Shown: positions 1-6,299, counted from the first letter of the stretch. The stretch: 6,516 nt of DNA from Candidatus Aminicenantota bacterium (GCA_023135995.1 JAGLRY010000285.1:1-6516), one strand, 5' to 3'. Numbers and translations are program-made. The notes: a model not told the origin generated them from the sequence alone.

Positions 1-6
1 CCTAAT

Positions 7-1791
7 CTATTTTTTCTTTTCAGGTTTTGCCTTAGGTCGTGGTGGTGGCGGTACCACAGGCGTGAGGTTGTCGTGCTCGATAACCGCCCTATTCCACCAT
101 TCGGGAGTTTGCACACGTCCGGGCCTTCGACTCTCGGTGTTGTACGTGCCGAAGTGGTTATACTTGACCAACAAAAAATCACCCAATTTCCACCAGCCAT
201 CTACAGCACTCTTGGCATTGCTCAAAGTGAAATCCGTGATGAATTCGACCGCCTCAGCCGGGTCTCTCTGGTATAGCTCTGCGGCAGCTTTGTCCATCAG
301 TGGAATTTTCTTCAGCGCACCACCTTCATACTTCTCCTGAACTTTTTTCACATCTTCGATGGCGTAGGAGTAGACCACCTGGGTGTGGAAATCGACATAA
401 TCAAACGCCCATCTGGCTGACTCCCTGTCAAACACATAGTGATCGCCCTTTGTGAAGGATTCCGGCATCTCTGTGATCCCGCAGTAGAGGGGAATAAAGC
501 AGGATGTGTCCTGTGCACCGAAGGCGATCCAGTTAATCCCGCCGATCGGATCGGGTAACCAACTTCGAGATTGAGTGATCGTCGTGTACTCCACGCTGGG
601 GACGCTAATACATCGCGGTCCGTTGTATCTCTCTTTATCGACCGTGAATCCACGGAAGTAATTGGGATTGCCGAATGGGCCACCCTTCAATCCTACGGTT
701 GGGTCGAACTGGCCACCCTGGTATTTATCTCGAGTGATATCCATAATATCTTTTACCGATAGTTTCTTGTCCGGTTTCACAGAGAATGGCAGATCCATCC
801 CCTCAGTTTCCGGACTGAAATTTTGGGATGGGGCTACCAAACTGAACAGGCGCCAGAGGCGGCCTCTCCGTCCCTGTGAGGCTGCGGCACTGCCCCGGCT
901 TGGCGAATAGGCCCTCTTCCAGCTGAATGGTTTTCCGCTTTCGGGATCATAAAGGCCAGCCTCGATGGCATAAGAGATGACATTCGGCGAGGCCAGAAAA
1001 TAGTCTTTGTTGTCGAGATCGATCTCTCCGATGCGGGATTGATTCGGGCAGAAACTCACGTGGTCATCCGGAACCCGCTGGGCACACCACACGGCACCAG
1101 GTTTGCCGGTTTCCGGTGTCCAGAGTGGCCCCACTGGCATGATCTCGAAAAGCCAGATCTCATTCGGGTCCGCTACAGCCAGCATCTCTCCGCTGTCGTG
1201 AAATCCGTATCCATACTTTTCGCCCATCGAACCCATAAGCTGGATGGCCTCTCTCGCGGTCTTACATCTCTCCATGGCCAGCATGGTCAGAGTGGTGATG
1301 TCCATGATCGCCGAGGGGGTCGGATTTCTCATTTTTCTTACGCAGCCGATGGTCGATTCGGCAATACCCAGTTGGCGCTCATTCATGTGGCCGAACACAG
1401 CGTGCTGATAGGCATACGTATGCGGAACTTGTGGGATTTCAACGCCAGTATCTCCCTCCACATATTTCACCCATTTCCCCCCGACTTCAGGAGACCAAGT
1501 CTTGACCTGATTGATGTGGTAGATCTTGCGTGTGGCGCCTTCTGCGTGGTCAGCCGCAGGAATCAAATGCCAGGTAAAGTCACACACGCCACAGTCCGCG
1601 GTCTGACAGGCAAATACCGATCCATCGATAGAGGCATCCTTCCCCACAAGGATTGTGGTGCAGCCCTCCGGCTCTGCAGGCCAGAGAGCGTGATCTGAAA
1701 TTCGCTCTTCTTTATTAACAATAAATGCATTTACCAGCGCAAATGTTACAAACAATAAAACGAGGATGAGAAACGATCGTTTTATCTTCAC
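7..1791 (-). CDS. Exported C69-family dipeptidase (N-terminal cysteine nucleophile)
   Basis: The 594-residue protein belongs to the C69 (formerly U34) dipeptidases, Ntn-hydrolases that cut dipeptides with a cysteine exposed by removal of a propeptide. Residues 1-22 look like a signal peptide (KIKR, a hydrophobic run, LVNA), so it should act outside the cytoplasm. The family's nucleophile region is CTTILVGKDASIDGS, with Cys44 as predicted catalytic residue and 23-43 as a possible propeptide. Other family-like stretches are GFHDSGEMLAVADPNEIWLFE near 196-216, RLWRLFSLVAPS near 310-321 and FSVKPDKKLSVKDIM near 336-350. The tail ends in a proline- and lysine-rich stretch (PVVPPPPRPKAKPEKKK). The start is GTG: GAGGAGG lies 4 nt upstream and no in-frame ATG near it would keep the signal peptide. 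The gene appears monocistronic from its own promoter. Family assignment is firm; substrate preference is not visible. Confidence 0.93.
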   Translation of the reverse strand: MKIKRSFLILVLLFVTFALVNAFIVNKEERISDHALWPAEPEGCTTILVGKDASIDGSVFACQTADCGVCDFTWHLIPAADHAEGATRKIYHINQVKTWSPEVGGKWVKYVEGDTGVEIPQVPHTYAYQHAVFGHMNERQLGIAESTIGCVRKMRNPTPSAIMDITTLTMLAMERCKTAREAIQLMGSMGEKYGYGFHDSGEMLAVADPNEIWLFEIMPVGPLWTPETGKPGAVWCAQRVPDDHVSFCPNQSRIGEIDLDNKDYFLASPNVISYAIEAGLYDPESGKPFSWKRAYSPSRGSAAASQGRRGRLWRLFSLVAPSQNFSPETEGMDLPFSVKPDKKLSVKDIMDITRDKYQGGQFDPTVGLKGGPFGNPNYFRGFTVDKERYNGPRCISVPSVEYTTITQSRSWLPDPIGGINWIAFGAQDTSCFIPLYCGITEMPESFTKGDHYVFDRESARWAFDYVDFHTQVVYSYAIEDVKKVQEKYEGGALKKIPLMDKAAAELYQRDPAEAVEFITDFTLSNAKSAVDGWWKLGDFLLVKYNHFGTYNTESRRPGRVQTPEWWNRAVIEHDNLTPVVPPPPRPKAKPEKKK

Positions 1792-1795
1792 TTTG

Positions 1796-1802
1796 CCTCC
1801 TC
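1796..1802 (-). promoter_or_regulatory. Strong ribosome binding site for the GTG start of the C69 peptidase
   Basis: GAGGAGG on the minus strand lies 4 nt (CAAA) before the GTG at 1791. This near-perfect Shine-Dalgarno sequence is what decides the non-ATG start. Confidence 0.8.
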
Positions 1803-1942
1803 AAAAAATCACACGCACTTCACCTGCCGCATAAAAAAATGATCATAAGAGCAGTTGATTTATGAATATGTTGTGTGTTGGATGGATGATCAATATTGTA
1901 ATGTCCAGGTTGGCCTACAGCGAATGGCCTTGTTAGGGGCTA

Positions 1943-1971
1943 ATTAAATCAAACTTGGACCCACCTGTCAA
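1943..1971 (-). promoter_or_regulatory. Sigma70-type promoter for the C69 peptidase
   Basis: On the minus strand TTGACA (1971-1966, perfect -35) is followed after exactly 17 bp by TTTAAT (1948-1943, five of six -10 matches). It points at the C69 gene and predicts a start near 1936, giving a leader of about 145 nt. It lies between the repeat pair and the gene, so the peptidase need not be co-transcribed with the racemase upstream. Confidence 0.65.
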
Positions 1972-1989
1972 TTCTCAAAAAAATGGGTA

Positions 1990-2009
1990 AAAAAGGGGAC
2001 TGTCACCTT
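1990..2009. repeat. 20-bp near-palindromic repeat, copy 1
   Basis: The plus strand reads AAAAAGGGGACTGTCACCTT. An identical 20-mer recurs 36 bp to the right, and both copies are preceded by GGGTAAA. The core GGGGACTGTCACC is an inverted repeat around a central T with one mismatch per arm. The short exact unit in non-coding DNA looks like a dispersed intergenic repeat of REP-like type; that class is an inference because only one locus is visible. Confidence 0.75.
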
Positions 2010-2025
2010 ATTCCAGGGGTAAAGC

Positions 2026-2045
2026 AAAAAGGGGACTGTCACCTT
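2026..2045. repeat. 20-bp near-palindromic repeat, copy 2, abutting racemase stop codon
   Basis: This is an exact copy of the 20-mer at 1990-2009. Here the symmetry is longer: positions 2026-2048 form a 23-bp palindrome (five A, core, five T) with a single mismatched pair (2033/2041), and its right end overlaps the racemase stop codon by two bases. Read on the minus strand it is an A-tract, a short G/C hairpin and a T-tract, so it may help end racemase transcription. The tight loop makes a strong intrinsic terminator doubtful. Confidence 0.75.
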
Positions 2046-2046
2046 T

Positions 2047-2757
2047 TTATTTTATCTCGTATCCGGCTTCTATAATGCTGGTTAATGCAACGATCTTCAT
2101 CGGCTCGATGAACGGAACGGGGATGTCCTCTTCCTTCAAAACGAGTGGCACTTCGGTGCAGCCTGCGATGATGGCCTCGGCACCTCTTCCGGTCAAGACT
2201 CGGGCAATGTTGACGATCGTCTCTTTCGAATATCCTGATGTAAGGCCGGCTTTTATCCCCTTTTCGCCAAAAATGGCATCCATTACTTTCTCTTGCTCTT
2301 CCTCAGTCGGACCGAACACTTCAATCCCCGCCTTTTTAAATGTTTCATGAAAGAGTCCTGATATCAAAGTGCCCGTGCTCGAAACCAACCCTACCTTTTT
2401 AAGCGCGGGAATGTGTTCTTGTGCCCACTTTAATGATTCGTCCAGCAGGCTGATGAACGGGATACTGACCTCCTTCAATGCCTCGGGCATAAAAAAATGA
2501 GCTGTCACGCACGGCAAAATGATGAAATCAGCCCCTGCCTGTTTCAAAACTTTTATCCCCTCGACAAGATAAGGTGTTGGTGATGGTCCTGTCCCCAAGA
2601 TCGCATCTGTCCTTGGCGGCACTTTGGGATTGCTGTATATGATCACCTTTATATGGTCTTGGTCTATCTCCACCTTTGTGTTCTTTATGATGAGGTCAAA
2701 CATATATTCTGTAGCCTCAGGTCCCATTCCGCCTAACACGCCAATTGTTTTTTTCAT
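2047..2757 (-). CDS. Aspartate/glutamate racemase family protein
   Basis: The 236-residue protein matches the PLP-independent Asp/Glu racemase superfamily (about 230 residues), which uses two cysteines to remove and return the alpha proton. It opens with IGVLGGMGPEAT (5-16). The first catalytic cysteine is Cys83 in LPCVTAHFF and the second is Cys200 in AGCTEVPLVL. PRTDAILGTGPSPTPYL (48-63 region) is the usual substrate-side stretch. No signal peptide is present, so it is cytoplasmic. The residue after Cys83 is Val, where aspartate racemases usually have Asn (PCNTAH), so the substrate may not be aspartate. It starts at an ATG behind AGGAAAG. It lies 54 bp after the S58 aminopeptidase with no clear promoter between, so an operon is likely. 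Family assignment is firm; the exact amino acid, or even true racemase activity, is open. Confidence 0.9.
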   Translation of the reverse strand: MKKTIGVLGGMGPEATEYMFDLIIKNTKVEIDQDHIKVIIYSNPKVPPRTDAILGTGPSPTPYLVEGIKVLKQAGADFIILPCVTAHFFMPEALKEVSIPFISLLDESLKWAQEHIPALKKVGLVSSTGTLISGLFHETFKKAGIEVFGPTEEEQEKVMDAIFGEKGIKAGLTSGYSKETIVNIARVLTGRGAEAIIAGCTEVPLVLKEEDIPVPFIEPMKIVALTSIIEAGYEIK

Positions 2758-2811
2758 CGGTTCTTTCCTAAAATATTATCATGCTTGCGTATAACACTTA
2801 TTGCTCGTGTC

Positions 2812-3945
2812 TTACCGATTTTCCAATTTCATGATCTCTCTGACTTTATCCAATGGAAGCGCCTCGACCTTGTGGCCCCTAAATCCTTGCATCGACGTCG
2901 CTTTGAACATGGAATTCAGGATGGCCTCCTCTGATGCTTCTGCCGCAGCTAAAAACAGTGCCGACATGTGCCTGTTCCTCAGCACCTCGATTTTCTGCGT
3001 CCTCTCTTCTGAATCCCGAGGGACTCTAACCTCTTTAGCTGTGGAAAATGCGATGCAGTAATCCCCGCTTCCGTTCGAATAGTAACCGCCCGTTCGTGGG
3101 ATGCCTAAAAGCGCCCTTTTGGCCAGACGTTTCAAATTCCGACTGTCAAGAGGTGCATCCGTCGCACAAACAATCATGCAGGATCCATCTGCTGCGATCT
3201 CTACATCCCTCTGGAATGAGTATTTACTCAGGTTCACTCCCACTGGATAACCATTGATTTGAAGGATGCCGCCAAAATTTGTCTGAACCAAAACGCCAAC
3301 TGTATATCCACCTCGTGATTCAGGAAGTTTCCGTGATGCCGTGCCAATCCCGCCTTTCCACCGAAAGCACTGTGTCCCTGTCCCCGCTCCGACGCACCCC
3401 TCTTCAACAGGCCCAGATTCTGCTTTCTTGATGGCTTCAATGACATGCTCTTCTTTGACATGTCTTCCACGGATATCATTCAAATAGCCACAATTTGTCT
3501 CTCCCACGACGGCATTCACGGAACCCACTCTCTCGTTTCCAGGAAGGTCCAATGTGTATGTGATAACACCATTTGCCGCATTAGGTACGCTCAGGGTATC
3601 GGTGAGAATTATTGGTGTCTCAATAAGCCCCAGCTCCTCAATCTGCGTGTAGCCCATTAATTTTCCATATCCATTGGCTACATAAATTGCCCCAGGAACC
3701 ATTTCTTGGTAAATATTTCCATCAAGTGGAAGAATAGCCGTCACTCCAGTACGAACATTATCACCTTCAATCAGAGTCACATGCCCGACTTTAACACCCT
3801 CCACATCTGTGATGGCATTCCACTCCCCGGGCTCCATTATTCCGATTTTTATCCCAAACTCCCTCACCCGCAGCCGCTCTTCAGATGCCATCAATACGAC
3901 TCCCAAAGCTAGCAAAAAGAGGGACAGAAATTTTATACACTTCAT
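2812..3945 (-). CDS. Exported S58 (P1/DmpA/BapA-type) self-cleaving aminopeptidase
   Basis: The 377-residue protein is a P1-family (S58) peptidase, an Ntn-type hydrolase that cleaves itself before an internal serine to give alpha and beta chains. Members release N-terminal L-amino acids, D-amino acids or beta-amino acids. The predicted cut is Gly254|Ser255 in ADGSCMIVCATDAPLD. Ser293 and Asp295 (NGSGDYCIAFST) lie 38 and 40 residues after the nucleophile, the same spacing as Ser288 and the acidic residue 290 relative to Ser250 in BapA. The N-terminal AITDVEGVKVGHVTL and GAIYVANGYGKLMG and the C-terminal ASEEAILNSMF are family hallmarks. Residues 1-20 (KCIKFLSLFLLALGVVLMA) form a signal peptide, so it is probably periplasmic. 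The ATG follows AAGGAGA by 5 nt. It is first in an apparent operon with the racemase. Stereochemical preference cannot be read from sequence. Confidence 0.93.
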   Translation of the reverse strand: MKCIKFLSLFLLALGVVLMASEERLRVREFGIKIGIMEPGEWNAITDVEGVKVGHVTLIEGDNVRTGVTAILPLDGNIYQEMVPGAIYVANGYGKLMGYTQIEELGLIETPIILTDTLSVPNAANGVITYTLDLPGNERVGSVNAVVGETNCGYLNDIRGRHVKEEHVIEAIKKAESGPVEEGCVGAGTGTQCFRWKGGIGTASRKLPESRGGYTVGVLVQTNFGGILQINGYPVGVNLSKYSFQRDVEIAADGSCMIVCATDAPLDSRNLKRLAKRALLGIPRTGGYYSNGSGDYCIAFSTAKEVRVPRDSEERTQKIEVLRNRHMSALFLAAAEASEEAILNSMFKATSMQGFRGHKVEALPLDKVREIMKLENR

Positions 3946-3976
3946 GGAATTCTCCTTGGTGACTCATGCGTATATG

Positions 3977-4005
3977 ATGTTAGGGGATACACCCAAAAAA
4001 ATCAA
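3977..4005 (-). promoter_or_regulatory. Candidate promoter of the S58 peptidase-racemase operon
   Basis: On the minus strand TTGATT (4005-4000) and TAACAT (3982-3977) each match four of six consensus bases with an ideal 17-bp spacer. The predicted start is about 25 nt before the S58 ATG. It is the best candidate in the 141-bp divergent region but is not strong. Confidence 0.4.
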
Positions 4006-4020
4006 CACTCAGACAACGGC

Positions 4021-4049
4021 TTGACAATATCCACATTTAAATGTACATT
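4021..4049 (+). promoter_or_regulatory. Promoter of the toxin-antitoxin operon
   Basis: TTGACA (4021-4026, perfect -35) is followed after 17 bp by TACATT (4044-4049, four of six). The -10 lies inside the inverted-repeat operator, so a protein bound there would block RNA polymerase. An excellent Shine-Dalgarno, TAGGAG (4075-4080), sits 6 nt before the antitoxin ATG at 4087. Confidence 0.65.
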
Positions 4050-4067
4050 TGATATGTACATTTAAAT
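4033..4067. promoter_or_regulatory. Paired-palindrome operator of the toxin-antitoxin operon
   Basis: A perfect 14-bp inverted repeat (4035-4048 and 4054-4067, 5-bp spacer TTGAT) spans the -10 box and the predicted transcription start. Each arm carries a TGTACA core (4042-4047 and 4055-4060), 13 bp centre to centre. Two further perfect 12-bp palindromes overlap inside it: ACATTTAAATGT (4033-4044) and AAATGTACATTT (4039-4050). YefM-YoeB operators are known to use paired palindromes with TGTACA cores about 12 bp apart, and the adjacent antitoxin is of the Phd/YefM class. The likely role is autorepression by antitoxin and toxin-antitoxin complex. Confidence 0.75.
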
Positions 4068-4086
4068 TGGTCATTAGGAGATACAA

Positions 4087-4368
4087 ATGATCACTGTTGA
4101 GGGAAATACGACTCTTGTTGGTGTGACTGAGCTGAGGAAAGTCACAGCAGAGATATTGGAAAAACTCAAATCAAGTAGAGTGATTCTCACAAAACGCAAT
4201 AAACCTGTAGGGGTCATCCTTGATTACGAGGAATTCCGAAATATCGAAGCTATAATAGATGCTCTGGAAGATTATATTTTAGGGACTCTGGCCAAAGAGC
4301 GAGCACAGAGAAGGGGAAAGAAAACTCTCCAGCTCGAAGAAGTTGAAAAACGACTCGGACTCCGCTGA
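4087..4368 (+). CDS. Phd/YefM-family antitoxin
   Basis: The 93-residue protein has the Phd/YefM DNA-binding fold at its N-terminus: VGVTELRKVTAEILEKL (12-28) followed by VILTKRNKPVGVILDYEEF (32-50), the standard strand-helix-strand pattern. The C-terminal half (about 53-93: EAIIDALEDYILG, then a charged LQLEEVEKRLGLR) should be the extended segment that wraps and neutralises the toxin. The protein would act in the cytoplasm and repress its own operon through the paired operator just upstream. It starts at ATG 6 nt after TAGGAG, and its TGA overlaps the toxin ATG (TGATG), implying translational coupling. Confidence is high from the fold pattern, size and partner. Confidence 0.92.
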   Translation: MITVEGNTTLVGVTELRKVTAEILEKLKSSRVILTKRNKPVGVILDYEEFRNIEAIIDALEDYILGTLAKERAQRRGKKTLQLEEVEKRLGLR

Positions 4369-4661
4369 TGTACACGGTCGTCATAGATGAACTTGTCTTA
4401 AAGAAAGATTTTAAAAGAATCGACAGCTCTGATCAAAGGAGGATCGTAAGAGCTATCCGTAAGAAGTTGGCCACAAAGCCGAGAGAATACGGGGAACCTC
4501 TTGGCAGAGATTTTGTTGGTTTATGGAAATTACGAGTCGGACAATATCGTATTATCTATGAGATTGAGCAAGATCGGATACAAGTCTATGTGATCATAGT
4601 CGGCTTCAGACGAGACGCTGAAGTCTACAAGAAACTCATCTCTCGCCTTAAGTCACGCTAA
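4368..4661 (+). CDS. RelE-family toxin (probable ribosome-dependent mRNA interferase)
   Basis: The 97-residue protein is a RelE/ParE-superfamily toxin. The C-terminal core LWKLRVGQYRIIYEI (52-66) and VIIVGFRRDAEVYKKL (75-90) is typical of RelE. An ungapped comparison with E. coli RelE, from memory of its sequence, keeps the key residues Lys54, Arg61, Arg81 and Tyr87, while Lys52 is replaced by Leu. This favours mRNA cleavage on the ribosome over the gyrase-directed ParE type, but subfamily cannot be settled by eye. It is intact, with no frameshift. It overlaps the antitoxin stop by one base, so it is probably translated by coupling; no separate promoter is evident. Its last codons form one arm of a terminator-like hairpin. 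Confidence 0.9.
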   Translation: MYTVVIDELVLKKDFKRIDSSDQRRIVRAIRKKLATKPREYGEPLGRDFVGLWKLRVGQYRIIYEIEQDRIQVYVIIVGFRRDAEVYKKLISRLKSR

Positions 4662-4678
4662 GCCAGGCGAGTTATTTT
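4642..4678 (+). terminator. Possible terminator of the toxin-antitoxin operon
   Basis: CTCGCCT (4642-4648) pairs perfectly with AGGCGAG (4665-4671) across a 16-nt loop and is followed by TTATTTT. The left arm lies in the final toxin codons and the right arm just past the stop. The 7-bp G/C-rich stem suits an intrinsic terminator, but the loop is large and the T-tract interrupted. In the opposite direction no T-tract follows, so it should not stop transcripts from the lipoprotein gene. Confidence 0.4.
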
Positions 4679-4709
4679 GCAAACGATGTGATGTATGGAT
4701 CTTTCGGTA

Positions 4710-6287
4710 TCAATCCACGGTGCGGTTGTCGATGCGCTGGAAGGGCTCCTTCATCCGCTCTTTTGCATACGGGCTCAGCGAATACTTCATGTCATACTGG
4801 CCGTGCATCCACGTGTCATCAAGATTCATCTCTGCAGCCTGTCCATACCGGCTGACCGCTTCGTCGCGTCTCCCCAATAAATCGAGCATATGCCCTTGCC
4901 ATATCAATGCCACCGCCTCATAGGTCTTTTCCTTCTGTTCAGCAGCAATCCACTGCATCCTCTCGAACACAAACAGCGCTTCCTCATAGTTCTCCACATC
5001 ATACAGGGCAAAACCTGTTCTCAGATAACTTGTGAGCGTTTCAAACATCTCGAGCCATTCCCTCGAGTACTTTTTCGCCAGCTTCTGGCTGGAGTTCCAT
5101 CCCCAGCCAAAGGATCCGAGTATTCTATCTGGGGACGACTGCTTTTCTTTTTCCCAGGTCCCGAGAGTCGCTTTATAGGCTGAAATCTCATCGTCCGAGA
5201 CATCGGGCAAGTTTTTTATAAAATCCCTAAGCACAGAAAAAAAATTGTCTGGCTCTTCATCATAAATCCCATGGCCTGCATTCTCGAACTTAACCATCTT
5301 CGCATTCGGATGATTCTTTTGAAGCACTTCAGGCTTTATCTCACCCCATGTGAGATCATATTTCCCCTCCAAGATGATTGTCGGAATCGGATTCGCTTCA
5401 AACGCTCCTTTCAGATCAACGATGCCCTGGCTCCGGCCCATAATTCCGTTAAAATTCACATCGTGATCCCATTCATAGAGGGCGAACTCGGACAAACGCT
5501 CCTTAGAGGGCTTATAAAAATTCTGGCGTTTCCACGCGCCATTGAGAATATTATTGTATAAAAGCAGCTGAATGTATTCTTTGCGCGGCATCTCTTTTTC
5601 CTTGGACAACTGCTGCAATTCTTTACGAATCTCCTTGAGCCTGGCCTTTTCTTCCTCCGATATATATTGGCTCTGACGGGATTTGCCTGTATTCGCACGC
5701 ATCCCGGGTGAAGCCCCCAATAATATCAATCCCGCCACATTCTCCGTATGATTAACCGTGTAGAACTGGGCGAGAAATCCCCCATAGGAATACCCCAGCA
5801 CCACCCACTTATCGATATCCAGGGCTTTGCGTATGGCATCCAAATCCTCCACAGCCTGATGGACCGAATATCCTTCCTCTCCAGGCTTGAAATCTGACAA
5901 ACCACATCCGCGTTGATCATAATAAATCACGCGTGCATATTTCTTGGCCTTTGAAAACCAAGGGTGAAAATAGTGATGGGTTCCGCCCGGACCCCCATTG
6001 ATCAAGACCAGAGGCATCCCTTTTCCTTCTTCTTCCACATACAATTTGGCGTCACCCACGTTGATCCTGTGTTTCTTCAAATCTAACCGGTCACACCATC
6101 TCTCAACAAAAGGAATGTCCGTGATGAGTTCCGGTTCAATATAAACCACTCTATCCAGAATAGATTCCCGGTTTTCCAAATCCATCTCTGGGAGGCTCTC
6201 CTCTTTGGCACATGAAGCAAAAAGAATGATCATACAGGCAATGACTGCAAGCATGATGATATGATTTAAGATATGTTTAGGCTTCAT
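4710..6287 (-). CDS. Lipoprotein alpha/beta hydrolase (S33 proline iminopeptidase-like) with C-terminal TPR-like domain
   Basis: The 525-residue protein begins at the ATG at 6287, 6 nt behind GGAGGG; an upstream in-frame ATG at 6347 lacks a ribosome site and would bury the signal peptide. Residues 1-25 are a lipoprotein signal peptide with ASC, Cys26 being the likely lipidated residue (-3 is Phe, slightly atypical). The hydrolase domain spans about 70-360: oxyanion motif NGGPGG (97-102), DQRGCGLSD (124-132), nucleophile Ser167 in GYSYGG, probable Asp311 in GKYDLTW and His339 in NAGHGIYDEEP. GGPG plus DQRGxGxS is typical of S33 proline iminopeptidases and related hydrolases. Residues about 419-491 hold two TPR-like helix pairs (ALYDVENYEEALFVFERM; GHMLDLLGRRDEAVSRYGQA), an uncommon addition. 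It likely acts membrane-tethered outside the cytoplasm on peptides or esters; substrate unknown. It converges on the toxin gene. Confidence 0.88.
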   Translation of the reverse strand: MKPKHILNHIIMLAVIACMIILFASCAKEESLPEMDLENRESILDRVVYIEPELITDIPFVERWCDRLDLKKHRINVGDAKLYVEEEGKGMPLVLINGGPGGTHHYFHPWFSKAKKYARVIYYDQRGCGLSDFKPGEEGYSVHQAVEDLDAIRKALDIDKWVVLGYSYGGFLAQFYTVNHTENVAGLILLGASPGMRANTGKSRQSQYISEEEKARLKEIRKELQQLSKEKEMPRKEYIQLLLYNNILNGAWKRQNFYKPSKERLSEFALYEWDHDVNFNGIMGRSQGIVDLKGAFEANPIPTIILEGKYDLTWGEIKPEVLQKNHPNAKMVKFENAGHGIYDEEPDNFFSVLRDFIKNLPDVSDDEISAYKATLGTWEKEKQSSPDRILGSFGWGWNSSQKLAKKYSREWLEMFETLTSYLRTGFALYDVENYEEALFVFERMQWIAAEQKEKTYEAVALIWQGHMLDLLGRRDEAVSRYGQAAEMNLDDTWMHGQYDMKYSLSPYAKERMKEPFQRIDNRTVD

Positions 6288-6293
6288 TAAAAT

Positions 6294-6299
6294 CCCTCC
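6294..6299 (-). promoter_or_regulatory. Ribosome binding site fixing the lipoprotein hydrolase start
   Basis: GGAGGG on the minus strand lies 6 nt (ATTTTA) before the ATG at 6287. It decides for this start over the ATG at 6347, which has no Shine-Dalgarno. I found no convincing promoter between here and 6345. Confidence 0.75.

Larger units (their letters stand above)
1792..2046. other. Intergenic region with promoter, long leader and repeat pair
   Basis: This 255-bp gap carries no convincing ORF. It holds the predicted C69 promoter (1943-1971), a leader of about 145 nt with the palindrome ATGATCAT but no structure I recognise as a riboswitch, and two dispersed-type repeats (1990-2009 and 2026-2045) next to the racemase stop. 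Confidence 0.7.

Noticed and set aside
1039..1698. A 219-codon plus-strand open frame antisense to the C69 peptidase.
   Set aside because: It lies wholly inside a firmly identified gene on the other strand, its translation matches no family I know, and such frames arise from codon bias of the real gene.
1865..1893. A second possible promoter (TTGATC, 17 bp, CATATT) closer to the C69 gene on the minus strand.
   Set aside because: Both boxes match only four of six bases in AT-rich DNA, and the promoter at 1943-1971 is far stronger.
1990..2045. The repeat pair as a CRISPR array.
   Set aside because: Only two 20-bp units separated by 16 bp, nearly palindromic, with no cas genes; repeat and spacer are too short.
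2812..3945. Internal Gly-Ser cut of the S58 protein as evidence of a broken or fused gene.
   Set aside because: Self-cleavage before an internal serine is the normal maturation of this family; the frame is intact and full length.
4662..4709. Possible small gene or RNA between the toxin and the lipoprotein gene.
   Set aside because: Only 48 bp between converging genes, largely explained by the hairpin and T-rich run.
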